A model generated the notes under the pieces. It was given only the letters and a program-made list of their open reading frames with translations, made no database searches and had not been told where the DNA came from. Positions 1-7,745 of a stretch of DNA of 30,519 nt are shown one piece after another. Source of the stretch: an uncultured Oscillospiraceae bacterium (lineage in GTDB: Bacteria; Bacillota; Clostridia; Oscillospirales; Oscillospiraceae); assembly GCA_934589835.1 (NCBI GenBank), contig CAKTOK010000015.1, forward strand, positions 1-30,519, in the 5' to 3' direction. The translations under genes and the position numbers were made by a program. Position 1 is the stretch's first letter. The number at the start of each line of letters is the position of its first letter.

Positions 1-1000
1 GTGCTGGTCAGCGGCGTCAGCGGCACCAGCTATACGGACAAGAGCGTGACGGCGGGCGAGACGTACACCTACACGGTACGCGGCGTGGCGGCGGACGGCA
101 GGACCATGAGCCCCAGCTACGACAGGGCCGGTAAGACGGCCAAGGTGCCCAATGCGTCCGCTGTGCCGGATCCGGTGACGATGGTGGGCGCTGTTGCCGA
201 CAGCACCGGTATTACCGTCACATGGAAGACGGCGATGGGCGCCGCGGCGTATACCATCTACCGCAAGACCACCGGCACCAACTGGACGGTGCTGGTCAGC
301 GGCGTGAAGGGCACCAGCTATGTGGACAATACGGCGCTGGCGAAGGGCACCTATACCTACACGGTGCGGGGCGTGGCGGCGGACGGCAGGACCATGAGTC
401 CCAGCTATGACCGCACCGGCAAGACGGCCACCATGCCGGAGACGGTGGTTCCCGCCAACGTGAAGCTGGGCAAGGCCACCGCAGACGCGGCGGGGATCAC
501 GGTGACATGGGAGGCGGCGGCCAATGCCAAGACCTATGCCATTTACCGCAAGACCGGCAGCACCAGCTGGACCCTTCTGACCACCAAGGCCAGCGGCACC
601 AGCTATAAGGATCTTACCGCGGCGCGGAACCAGCTGTACACCTACACGGTGCGGGGCGTGGCGGCGGACGGCAGGACCATGAGCGCCGGCTACGATCACA
701 CCGGCGTCAGCGCCAGGATCACAGCGTCGGCCTCCACCAGACCGGATCGCGTAAAGCTTAAGGAGGCGGAGCGCCTGTCCGACGGCATTCTGGTGACGTG
801 GGAGGCGGCGGCCAACGCCAGAACGTATGTGGTCTACCGCAGCAAGGTCGTCAGCGGGCAGGCCTCCGGCTGGACGGCCATCGCCAGAGATGTGACCAAC
901 ACCTACTACAAGGATATCGGCGGTGTGTCCGGTACGCTCTATGCCTACACCGTGATCGGCGTGGCGGTGGACGGCAGGACCACCAGCCCCTCCTACCACA
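1..1000 (+). repeat. Tandem DNA repeats, period about 285-288 bases, coding for Fn3 modules
   Basis: The block that encodes YTVRGVAADGRTM recurs near 65-125, 350-411, 638-696 and, more diverged, 937-996. A second shared block begins at 1 and again at 289 (gtgctggtcagcggcgt). The first three copies are nearly identical at the nucleotide level, which indicates recent duplication or homogenisation. Confidence 0.85.
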
Positions 1001-1029
1001 CCTACGGCGTGCGGGCGACCATGCCCTGA
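1..1029 (+). CDS. Fibronectin type III repeat protein, C-terminal part (5' end outside window)
   Basis: The reading frame is open from the first base and ends with TGA at 1027-1029, so this is the C-terminal 342 codons of a longer protein. The GTG at base 1 is probably an internal valine codon. It holds one partial and three full modules of about 95 residues (boundaries near residues 51, 146 and 243). Each has the fibronectin type III pattern: an I/L-x-VTW strand, a Y-x-IYRK strand, a GTSY turn, and a TYTVRGVAADGR strand near the end. The last module is the most diverged and carries a short insert. There is no LPXTG motif, C-terminal membrane segment or visible cell-wall-binding domain, so anchoring, if any, must lie upstream. 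By family knowledge it is probably an extracellular adhesion, carbohydrate-binding or spacer protein. The catalytic or binding part cannot be seen. Confidence 0.8.
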   Translation: MLVSGVSGTSYTDKSVTAGETYTYTVRGVAADGRTMSPSYDRAGKTAKVPNASAVPDPVTMVGAVADSTGITVTWKTAMGAAAYTIYRKTTGTNWTVLVSGVKGTSYVDNTALAKGTYTYTVRGVAADGRTMSPSYDRTGKTATMPETVVPANVKLGKATADAAGITVTWEAAANAKTYAIYRKTGSTSWTLLTTKASGTSYKDLTAARNQLYTYTVRGVAADGRTMSAGYDHTGVSARITASASTRPDRVKLKEAERLSDGILVTWEAAANARTYVVYRSKVVSGQASGWTAIARDVTNTYYKDIGGVSGTLYAYTVIGVAVDGRTTSPSYHTYGVRATMP

Positions 1030-1075
1030 CGCCTGCCGTAAAACAGATCTGCGAGAAGGTACAGGAAAGAAATAA

Positions 1076-1111
1076 GACGAGCGGGCCTCCCTTCGGGGAG
1101 GCCCGCTCGTC
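1076..1111. terminator. Bidirectional terminator between Fn3 gene and exopolysaccharide operon
   Basis: A perfect 16-bp stem (1076-1091 with 1096-1111) is closed by a TTCG tetraloop. It is followed by TTTCCTCT on plus and by TTATTTCTTTCC on minus. It lies between two convergent genes and fits termination of both. A second, shorter GC stem lies at 1120-1126 / 1134-1140. Confidence 0.9.
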
Positions 1112-1148
1112 TTTCCTCTGCGCGCCTTTGGGCGGCGCGCCGTCTTCG

Positions 1149-2540
1149 TTATGCGCCCGTCCTTGACCGGAGCTTTTCCTTGTTGAACAGACAGAACGCC
1201 GTCATCAGCAGGATACGAAGGTCGAAGGCGGGCGACCAGTTTTCAATGTAGTACAGATCGAACTGGATGCGCTTTTGGATGGAGGTGTCGCCGCGGAAGC
1301 CATTGACCTGCGCCCAGCCGGTGATGCCGGGCCGCACCTGATGCTTCACCATGTAGCGGGGGATCTGCTCCTTGAACTGCTCCACGAAAAACGGCAGCTC
1401 CGGCCGCGGCCCGATGAGGCTCATGTCGCCCTTGAGTACGTTGAAAAACTGGGGCAGCTCGTCTACGGAGCACTTGCGGATCAGGGAGCCGAACCAGGTC
1501 TTCCGATCGTCCACATTTTTGCTCCAGCCGGTATTCTGGCTGCTGTTCACCCTCATGGAGCGGAATTTGTACATATAGAACGTCTTTTTGTCCTTGCCCA
1601 CCCGCTCCTGCTTGAAGATGACGGGCCCCGGGGAGGACAGCTTCACGCCGATGGCCGCGATCAGCATCAGCGGCGAGGTCAGCACGATCAGAAGCAGCGA
1701 GCACACGATATCCGCCGCCCGCTTGAGAAAGGCGTTGCCCAGATTGTCCAGCGGGATGCGCCGCAGGTTGATGAGCGGCAGTCCGTCCACGCTGTCGAAC
1801 TGGGGGTTGGAGGGCATATACTTCACATAGGAGGGTACCACGGACAGCTTCGTGCCGTCCTTTTCGCAGGCGTTGATGACCTTGCCGATCCACTGCCCCT
1901 CCTCCGTGGGCAGCGCCAGCACCACCTCGTCCGGCTTCTCACGCTGGAACACCTCGTCCAGCTGGTCGTAGCGGCCGCAGTAGGGCAGGGCGTCCCAGCC
2001 GCGGCAGTCCGCCACATAGCCGATGACCTGATAGCCCAGATTTCTGTCGTCCGTCACCTTCCGCAGATAGGTCTCGGCGCTCTCGCCGTGTCCCACCAGC
2101 AGCACACGCTTCAAATTGTAGCCCATGGCGCGGTAATGCCGCAGCAGCAATCGCATACAGGCCCGCTTGCCGATGAGCAGCACCGTGCTCACCGCATAGA
2201 AGAACGCCACCGTCCAGCGGGACGTCTCTCCCAGACGCAGCACGTACATGGCTGCCATGACCACCAGCGATACCAGCAGGTCCAGCACCGCCACGCGCCC
2301 CGCCTCCACATGGAAGCGCACGGCGCGGAAGGACTCGTACATCCCCGCCACCGCAAAGGTCACCAGCGTCAGCGCCGCCGCCACCACGCCCAGCCAGACG
2401 TAGTAGTTGAAGGGCATTCCCCGCACGCCGGTAAACAGCACGAAGCGCAGCCAGTAGGAGACCAGCATGGCGCACAGCACCGCCACCGCGTCGGTCAGCA
2501 CGTTGAATTGATTGAGTAGTTGTTGGTTTTCCCGTATCAT
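1149..2540 (-). CDS. Polyprenyl-phosphate sugar-1-phosphate transferase (exopolysaccharide initiation)
   Basis: This 463-residue membrane protein starts exopolysaccharide repeat-unit synthesis by moving a sugar-1-phosphate from a UDP-sugar to undecaprenyl phosphate. The first ~130 residues contain four hydrophobic segments. The middle, about residues 140-255, is the nucleotide-binding-like CoA_binding_3 region (LLVGHGESAETYL). The C-terminal ~190 residues are the bacterial sugar transferase domain: a membrane helix after KRAADIV, then SPGPVIFKQERVG, MYKFRSMR, DELPQFFNVLKGDMSLIGPRPE and RPGITGWAQVNG. The length suits the WbaP/WcaJ-like family. The sugar specificity cannot be read from the sequence. 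It is the last gene of a three-gene operon, 27 bases after the glycosyltransferase. The ribosome binding site before ATG 2540 is weak. Confidence 0.93.
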   Translation of the reverse strand: MIRENQQLLNQFNVLTDAVAVLCAMLVSYWLRFVLFTGVRGMPFNYYVWLGVVAAALTLVTFAVAGMYESFRAVRFHVEAGRVAVLDLLVSLVVMAAMYVLRLGETSRWTVAFFYAVSTVLLIGKRACMRLLLRHYRAMGYNLKRVLLVGHGESAETYLRKVTDDRNLGYQVIGYVADCRGWDALPYCGRYDQLDEVFQREKPDEVVLALPTEEGQWIGKVINACEKDGTKLSVVPSYVKYMPSNPQFDSVDGLPLINLRRIPLDNLGNAFLKRAADIVCSLLLIVLTSPLMLIAAIGVKLSSPGPVIFKQERVGKDKKTFYMYKFRSMRVNSSQNTGWSKNVDDRKTWFGSLIRKCSVDELPQFFNVLKGDMSLIGPRPELPFFVEQFKEQIPRYMVKHQVRPGITGWAQVNGFRGDTSIQKRIQFDLYYIENWSPAFDLRILLMTAFCLFNKEKLRSRTGA

Positions 2541-2567
2541 CTCTTTTGTGTTCCTGTTCTCTGCTTG

Positions 2568-3677
2568 TTATTTGCCGCCGTCCAGCACGGACAGGTAGCG
2601 CTCCATCACCTGCGGCAGCACCGTCTCCAGCCCGTAGCGCTGCACCTTCCGCCGGCCGGCCTCGCCCAGCCGGGCCCGCAGGGACGGCTGGTCCGCCAGC
2701 TTCTGTATGGCCGCGGCGAAGGCGTTCTCGTCGCGGCATGGGACCAGCAGGCCGTTCTCCGGCCCTACCAGATCGGTGTGTCCCTTGATGGCGGTGACTA
2801 CCGCCGGCAGGCCGCAGGCCATGGCCTCCATGATGTGGAACGGCAGGCCCTCCTTCCAGCTGGACGACACGGAAATGTCCGCCGCCGCCAGCCAGTCGGG
2901 AATATTGTGCACAAATTCCGGAAGGATCACACGGTCTGCCACGCCCAGCGCCGCCGCCTGCTGCCGGCACCGGTCCAGCAGCTCGCCGCGCCCGGGCAGC
3001 AGCAGCTTCACCCGCTCCGGCAGCAGCGGCATGGCCCGCAGCAGCGTGGTCTGGTCCTTTCGCGGGCCGAACTCCGCCGGATAGATCAGCGCCACATCCT
3101 GCTCCGCCAGCCCCAGCTTTTCCCGCATGGCCTGCCGCTTCTCCTTTGTCGCCTGAAAGCGGCTGAGGTCCACGCCCATGCCGGGGATCTCCTCTACCCG
3201 CGCTGCGGCGTGGTGCGCCGCGGCCCATTGGGTGTCCCACGCATTCATGGTCAGCAGCAGATCCGTCTGGGGCGCGGTCAACCGCTCTGCCTCTGTCAGC
3301 AGCAGCCTTTTCAGGCCCTGTGTGCCGTCATCGAACAGATACCCGTGTACCACGTCCACCACGCGGGGCCGCGTCCGCATCCCCCGCATGGCCCAGCGGG
3401 TGAAGAACGCCGCCAGCGTCGTGTGCGTCACCACCAGATCGTAGTGCTCCCGCTCCATCCTGCGCCGCAGAAGGGACGCCGCCCGAAAATTGGACGGTGC
3501 GCTGATCTTTTTTTCCAGCGGCAGCGCCACCACCGCATCGGCAAACGGGATGTCCCGCATGGCGCCGCCGCAGGCCACGTCCACCTGCCAGCCCAGCTCA
3601 CGGAACCGCCGCAGATAGGGCAGATGAAAGCTGATGATGTGCGAAAATGTGGAAGCCGTAAACAGAACAGACGGCAT
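2568..3677 (-). CDS. Family 4 glycosyltransferase, EpsD-like
   Basis: This 369-residue protein probably adds a sugar to the lipid-linked exopolysaccharide precursor on the cytoplasmic face of the membrane. The N-terminal domain opens with VLFTASTFSHIISFHLPYL, the usual first strand and loop of EpsD-type GT4 enzymes. The C-terminal domain has the donor-binding E-x7-E stretch EGLPFHIMEAMACGLPAV (about residues 285-300). A strong ribosome binding site, AAGGAGGAGT, precedes ATG 3677. It lies 21 bases after the ligase-like gene and 27 before the sugar transferase gene. The assignment to GT4 is firm. The EpsD resemblance is by N-terminal pattern only, and donor and acceptor sugars are unknown. Confidence 0.9.
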   Translation of the reverse strand: MPSVLFTASTFSHIISFHLPYLRRFRELGWQVDVACGGAMRDIPFADAVVALPLEKKISAPSNFRAASLLRRRMEREHYDLVVTHTTLAAFFTRWAMRGMRTRPRVVDVVHGYLFDDGTQGLKRLLLTEAERLTAPQTDLLLTMNAWDTQWAAAHHAAARVEEIPGMGVDLSRFQATKEKRQAMREKLGLAEQDVALIYPAEFGPRKDQTTLLRAMPLLPERVKLLLPGRGELLDRCRQQAAALGVADRVILPEFVHNIPDWLAAADISVSSSWKEGLPFHIMEAMACGLPAVVTAIKGHTDLVGPENGLLVPCRDENAFAAAIQKLADQPSLRARLGEAGRRKVQRYGLETVLPQVMERYLSVLDGGK

Positions 3678-3698
3678 CGTTACTCCTCCTTATTTCTG

Positions 3699-6059
3699 TC
3701 AGCCCAGCAGCTGCCGGAGATAGGCGGTCACATCCTCGCTGAGGGTGACGGCCCCCAGATTCTGGGCGTTCCACCGGTCCAGCCGCTCCTTCAGCTGCGC
3801 CGCGCCCTGCCGGAACGCCGCGCCGCCGTCGCTGTGCTGCATGACGATACGGAAGCTGGCGTCCCATGTGTCGGGGTCGGAGGGCGTGTAGTCCACATAC
3901 TTCTCCAGCATGGCAAAGCCCTTGTCCACGTCCCCCAGGTTGAAGTACGCCGCCGCCAGATACTTGGGTACGGAGTTGGAGTTCAGCTGCTCCAGATCCG
4001 CCAGATACCGCGCCAGCGTCTCCTGCATGGCGTCGGGCAGTGCCTCCTCCGCCGAGGCGTTGTAGACATAGGACAGCTTGTGGTCCGCCCACTCGTAGGG
4101 GTCCAGCTCCGCCGCCTGCGCCGCCGCGTCATAGCTGCCGCGCTGGGCCAGCTGCGCCGCCCACAGATTCATGGCCAGCAGCACCGCGAAGACCATCAGG
4201 CCAAGCCCCTCTGCACGGACCATCCAGCGCCGCGCCCTGTCTCCCGCGAAGCGCAGCGGCGTCAGCTGTCCGCAGGTGAGGTTGACGACCGCCAACGCGC
4301 CGAAGCCGAAGGGCAGGAAGTAGCCGCTGGAGAAAATGACCTCCACTGCGGCATGGATCATCAAAAACAGCAGCAGCGCTCCCAGCGCCGGCGCCATGGA
4401 CTGCGCCTCGTCCTTCTCTCTGCGCCACAGGCGGATCACCGCCGCGGCGCTGGACGCCAGCAGTCCCAGCCACAGCGCAAGGCCGATCACGCCGGTATCT
4501 ACCAGGGCCTGCACATAGTGGTTGTGGACATATTTTGTCTCATAGTGATAGCTCTGCACGTTGTAGATGCCGTTTTCAAACGCGCCCATGCCCAGTCCCA
4601 CCACGGGGCTGCGCCGGACCAGCTTCATGGCGTCGGCCACATAGACCAGCCGCTGCACCACGTTGCCCTCGGAGCGCAGGGTCTGGATACGCCCCGCGAT
4701 GGCCTCCGGCAGCAGCTTATAGTCCAGCTTCAGCTGTCCCTCCGCCGCGCCCTCGCAGCGGATGGCGTCGATGTGTACCGTCTCCGCCGCGCTGATGAGG
4801 AACGTTACGGAGCGGTTGTCCTCCGGCGCCGTAAAGACCGCGCCGTCCGCCGCGCCGGTATAGGCCGTCTGCTTGCGGTTCATGACGGCGTCCTCCTGCG
4901 TCTGGGTCTGCACCGTCACCGTCACAGGCCCGTCCGCGTCCACATGAAGCGTATAGCTGCCCGCGCCCAGATAGGCGCCGCGGGTGATGCTGTCACCGGC
5001 TTGCAGGGTGATAGGGCCGGTCCAGTTCACCGCCGCGATCACCAGCACCGCCGCCGCGCCCAGCGCGCACAGCAGCACGGTGTTCACCGTCTTCATCCGC
5101 TGGGCCATCCGCTGGGCCAGCGGGCGGCCCACAAAAAGATCCAGCGCACACAGGGCCGCAGCCGCCGCGATAGCCGCCAGCAGCGGCAGCACCTGCACCC
5201 GCTGTCCCGCCGCCGCGTAGGCGGGCAGCGCGCACAGCGCCGCCGCGCCGGCCAGCACCAGCGTCTCCAGCATCAGCACGAAGGAGACGGCCCGCCGCCG
5301 GCCCCGTTCCAGCACCAGATACAGCAAAAACGCCGCCGCGATGGCCGCCGTGGCGCCGCGGCTCACCGCCAGCAGAAAGGCGGTGCTGTTCAGCAGAAGG
5401 CAGCTCAGATGCAGGCACCGCTCCTTCCGGTCCTCCGCATTGGCCGCCAGCCCCAGCGCCAGCAGGATCGCCACGCCGGCGCAGCCCGCGAATACGTTGG
5501 GATTTTCGAAAACCGTCTTGAGCCGCTGCTCCTGCAATACATCGGCGAGCATCACCGGCGCGCCCAGCGGCGCCGTCAGCGCGTTCAGCAGCTTGTACAG
5601 CAGCTGGGTGGAGACCATGTCGATGCTGACCAGCGACGCCAGCGCGCCGCTGACCTCCAGCACCGTGGCGGCGCAGCGGCCGGTGCGCCCCGGCCGCTCC
5701 GGCTCCGCCGCCGTCAGCAGCAGCGCCATACAGGCGGCGGACGCCACCTTCAGGAACTCATACAGGGCAAACTTGCCCGACGGCGCGTACAGCGTGGAGA
5801 TGCCGTCCATCAGGACGTACAGCCCCAGCATCAGCGCAGGCCACGTCATGCGTTGGCCCAGCCTCTCGCCCGCCGCGATGATGGCCGCCACGGCGGCCAG
5901 AAGCAGCAGCATGGTGACGCCCTTGTTGCACCCGTGCAGCATCAGGCAGGTGATGAAGAAATATAAAACAGCCAGTACCGGCACCAGCCAGGGATGCCGC
6001 AGCTCCCGCCGCGGCTTCATGGCGGAGGCGGCGTCCTTACGGCCCGTTTTCTTTGCCAT
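3699..6059 (-). CDS. O-antigen ligase/polymerase-family membrane protein with extracytoplasmic insert and TPR-like tail
   Basis: This 786-residue protein has about a dozen hydrophobic segments. The conserved Wzy_C-type loop reads HNHYVQALVDTGVIGL at about residue 511. An NPNVFAG motif lies near residue 188, and an SRGATAAI segment follows. In this family such features belong to enzymes that polymerise or ligate lipid-linked glycans outside the membrane. Two additions stand out. A beta-rich, threonine-rich hydrophilic section of about 85 residues (roughly 350-435) is flanked by membrane segments and probably faces outside. A C-terminal ~150-residue soluble part is rich in alanine and aromatic residues, with helix pairs that look TPR-like (YLAAAYFNLGDVDKGFAMLE). 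AAGGAG precedes ATG 6059. It is first in the operon with a glycosyltransferase and the initiating sugar transferase, so a role as exopolysaccharide polymerase or ligase is the simplest reading. Confidence 0.85.
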   Translation of the reverse strand: MAKKTGRKDAASAMKPRRELRHPWLVPVLAVLYFFITCLMLHGCNKGVTMLLLLAAVAAIIAAGERLGQRMTWPALMLGLYVLMDGISTLYAPSGKFALYEFLKVASAACMALLLTAAEPERPGRTGRCAATVLEVSGALASLVSIDMVSTQLLYKLLNALTAPLGAPVMLADVLQEQRLKTVFENPNVFAGCAGVAILLALGLAANAEDRKERCLHLSCLLLNSTAFLLAVSRGATAAIAAAFLLYLVLERGRRRAVSFVLMLETLVLAGAAALCALPAYAAAGQRVQVLPLLAAIAAAAALCALDLFVGRPLAQRMAQRMKTVNTVLLCALGAAAVLVIAAVNWTGPITLQAGDSITRGAYLGAGSYTLHVDADGPVTVTVQTQTQEDAVMNRKQTAYTGAADGAVFTAPEDNRSVTFLISAAETVHIDAIRCEGAAEGQLKLDYKLLPEAIAGRIQTLRSEGNVVQRLVYVADAMKLVRRSPVVGLGMGAFENGIYNVQSYHYETKYVHNHYVQALVDTGVIGLALWLGLLASSAAAVIRLWRREKDEAQSMAPALGALLLFLMIHAAVEVIFSSGYFLPFGFGALAVVNLTCGQLTPLRFAGDRARRWMVRAEGLGLMVFAVLLAMNLWAAQLAQRGSYDAAAQAAELDPYEWADHKLSYVYNASAEEALPDAMQETLARYLADLEQLNSNSVPKYLAAAYFNLGDVDKGFAMLEKYVDYTPSDPDTWDASFRIVMQHSDGGAAFRQGAAQLKERLDRWNAQNLGAVTLSEDVTAYLRQLLG

Positions 6060-6093
6060 AGCGATCTCCTTATCCTCTCAAGAGTGTCTTTTC

Positions 6094-6123
6094 AGTATAC
6101 TCTTTTTCGCCGTTCTCTGTCAA
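6094..6123 (-). promoter_or_regulatory. Promoter of exopolysaccharide operon
   Basis: On minus, TTGACA (6118-6123) and TATACT (6094-6099) are separated by 18 bases. This lies 35-64 bases upstream of ATG 6059. The match to sigma-A consensus is near perfect. Confidence 0.8.
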
Positions 6124-6183
6124 CGTGCCGCGGAAATATTCACAGCTCCGTCACATATAGTGCAGACAGGGAGGTGACGCCCC

Positions 6184-6666
6184 GTGCGCCGTATCCGCTA
6201 TCTGCCGGCCTTTTTGTCCGCCGCCGCCTGCGCGGCGCTGCTGTACGGCCTGTCCGTCCGGTTCCCCAATCCGCTGACGCAGGCTCTGTCTCCCGTCAAC
6301 GCCAGCCCGTGGGAGCTGGGGAAGCTGGCCTTCTGGCCCTGTCTGCCCGCCGTGCTGGCGCTGCGCCGTCTGGACGGCGGCAGCTCCCTTTCCGGCCTGT
6401 GCGCCGCCGTGCTGACGGCCACGGCGCTGGCCGTGGGGCTGGGGGCGGCGGGCCTGCCGCCCGTTCCCCTGTGCCTGCTGGCCGTGAGCCACGGTCTGGC
6501 CGCCTACGCCCTGCTGCTGCACCGGCTCCGGCGCGGCGCGCTGTACTGGTACGCCGCGTTGATCCTGCTGGGCGTCGCCTACATCCTGTTTACCATCCTG
6601 CCGCCGCCTTTGCCGCTGTTCACCGACCCCGCCGACGTGTCCGCCATCGCCCCCATCCCCTTCTGA
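6184..6666 (+). CDS. Small integral membrane protein, function unknown
   Basis: This 160-residue protein starts at GTG 6184 behind GGGAGGTGA. It has about four or five hydrophobic segments, at roughly residues 8-25, 46-62, 70-90, 95-112 and 120-138. It ends in a short polar tail that begins PPPLPLFTDP. The tail recalls the end of the uncharacterised DUF6512 membrane family found in Clostridia, but I recognise only that fragment and the link is weak. It is transcribed away from the exopolysaccharide operon. A TATAGT hexamer at 6156-6161 could be a -10 box, without a convincing -35. Nothing in the sequence assigns a function. Confidence 0.65.
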   Translation: MRRIRYLPAFLSAAACAALLYGLSVRFPNPLTQALSPVNASPWELGKLAFWPCLPAVLALRRLDGGSSLSGLCAAVLTATALAVGLGAAGLPPVPLCLLAVSHGLAAYALLLHRLRRGALYWYAALILLGVAYILFTILPPPLPLFTDPADVSAIAPIPF

Positions 6667-6730
6667 CGCCGGACGCCGAGGGAAAAGGACAAGATTTTAC
6701 AGACTTGGGGTAGATGGAGCCGCCTACAGA

Positions 6731-6739
6731 TGTTATAAT
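6731..6739 (+). promoter_or_regulatory. Extended -10 promoter upstream of rpiR-type regulator
   Basis: TGTTATAAT is a perfect TGn-TATAAT extended -10 element. No good -35 is present at 16-18 bases. A start site near 6746 leaves about 93 bases of leader before ATG 6839, so the longer frame that opens at 6746 would be nearly leaderless and is unlikely. Confidence 0.6.
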
Positions 6740-6838
6740 ACGCGTATGAGTCCGTTTTTTCCGCAGCGTCCGCCCGTTTGGGAGCGCGCAGACGGAGGGA
6801 ACCGGAAAACGCGTAGGGCAAAAGAAAGGAAACCGGCC

Positions 6839-7588
6839 ATGGGCGACAACTATTTTCTGCTGACGAACCTCCTCTCGGAGGACGAAAAGAAGGTCATCAC
6901 CGGCATCGCCTCCCACATTGAGCGGGGCGAAAGGCGTGTGGGCATCCAGCAGATCGCCAACGAAAACTTCCTGTCCACCAGCAGCATCGTGAAAATGTGC
7001 AAGCGGCTGGGCTTCGACGGGTACAGCGAGCTTTACTATCACCTCAGCCGCCAGTTCGATTCCCACGGAGAAGGGCACAGCGCGGAGAGCCTGAAGACCC
7101 TCGTCGACAATTACTCCGACCAGCTGCTGTCCGATTTCTGCGGCCTGCTGGACCGCTCCCGCCAGGCCAAGCTGTTCACCACCGGCGAGGGCTTTTCCAA
7201 CATCGTCGGCGCCTATATCGCCCAGCGGCTGTCCATCTGCGGCTTCATGGTCTTCAACAACGTCCACTTCTATGATTATATGCTGTTTCGGGACGCGCAC
7301 CGCCTGCCGAAGGAGGCGGAGGCGGCGCCGGTGATGTTCGCCGTCAGCCAGAGCGGGGAGACGGAGCCGGTGCTCAACGACGTGCGCCATGCCCGCCAGA
7401 ACGGCCATCGGATCGTTGCCTTCACCAAGCGGGGCGATTCCACGCTGGCCCAGCTGTCGGATATCGTGTTCGTGGTGGACGGCTCCCGTCAGACGCTGGC
7501 GGGCAGTCTGCCCAACACCTTCTTCGGCCATGTGATCCTGGCCTTTGAGGAGCTGGTGGCCGCTTACTTCGACGGGAGCCACCGCTGA
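6839..7588 (+). CDS. MurR/RpiR-family transcriptional regulator (HTH + SIS)
   Basis: This 249-residue DNA-binding regulator has an N-terminal HTH_6 domain (residues ~1-77). The recognition region is VGIQQIANENFLSTSSIVKM followed by CKRLGFDGYSELYYHL. The C-terminal SIS domain (~100-235) contains the phosphosugar-binding loop VSQSGETEPVL. In this family the SIS domain binds phosphorylated sugars and changes DNA binding. I chose ATG 6839, which follows AAAGAAAGGAAACC. The in-frame ATG at 6746 would add 31 low-complexity basic residues and sits at the predicted transcript start. The gene lies directly upstream of the phnD-phnC-phnE-phnE-phosphatase genes with a separate promoter between, so it is the likely local regulator. 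Its ligand is unknown. Confidence 0.9.
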   Translation: MGDNYFLLTNLLSEDEKKVITGIASHIERGERRVGIQQIANENFLSTSSIVKMCKRLGFDGYSELYYHLSRQFDSHGEGHSAESLKTLVDNYSDQLLSDFCGLLDRSRQAKLFTTGEGFSNIVGAYIAQRLSICGFMVFNNVHFYDYMLFRDAHRLPKEAEAAPVMFAVSQSGETEPVLNDVRHARQNGHRIVAFTKRGDSTLAQLSDIVFVVDGSRQTLAGSLPNTFFGHVILAFEELVAAYFDGSHR

Positions 7589-7615
7589 TCAGATGCGACT
7601 TTTTTTACCAAAACA

Positions 7616-7626
7616 GAAAAATTTTC
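7616..7626. promoter_or_regulatory. Candidate operator palindrome in phnD promoter
   Basis: GAAAA-A-TTTTC is a perfect 5-bp inverted repeat around a single base. It lies just upstream of the -10 box at 7642-7647, where a -35 box would be expected. The position fits a regulator site, possibly for the adjacent RpiR-type protein. This is inference from position and symmetry only. Confidence 0.35.
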
Positions 7627-7638
7627 TCCGGAAAGGTG

Positions 7639-7647
7639 TGCTATACT
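7639..7647 (+). promoter_or_regulatory. Extended -10 promoter of phn-type operon
   Basis: TGCTATACT is an extended -10 (TGn plus TATACT). There is no consensus -35; the A/T-rich palindrome occupies that place. The predicted start near 7654 gives a leader of about 90 bases before phnD. Confidence 0.6.
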
Positions 7648-7659
7648 GAGGGTCGGTAT

Positions 7660-7710
7660 GGCGCGCCTTTTGCGCGCCGCACCGCAAATACGTCCGGCCC
7701 GCAGGGCCGG
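7660..7710 (+). other. Two hairpins in the phnD 5' leader
   Basis: Hairpin one pairs 7660-7666 with 7672-7678 (GGCGCGC / GCGCGCC, 5-base loop). Hairpin two pairs 7694-7700 with 7704-7710 (CCGGCCC / GGGCCGG, 3-base loop). Neither is followed by a T-run, so they are not intrinsic terminators. They could protect the 5' end of the mRNA. I recognise no riboswitch family. Confidence 0.5.
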
Positions 7711-7745
7711 AACGCAGGAACGACAAGAATCATGGAGGAACAAAG

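Noticed and set aside
1..3. GTG at the window edge as a true start of the Fn3 protein
   Set aside because: The same VLVSGV sequence occurs inside the next repeat, so the frame almost certainly continues upstream.
2520..5966. Very long open frame on plus opposite the exopolysaccharide genes
   Set aside because: It is antisense to three well-supported genes and rich in H, Q, R and G with no domain. GC-rich codon use leaves the opposite strand free of stops.
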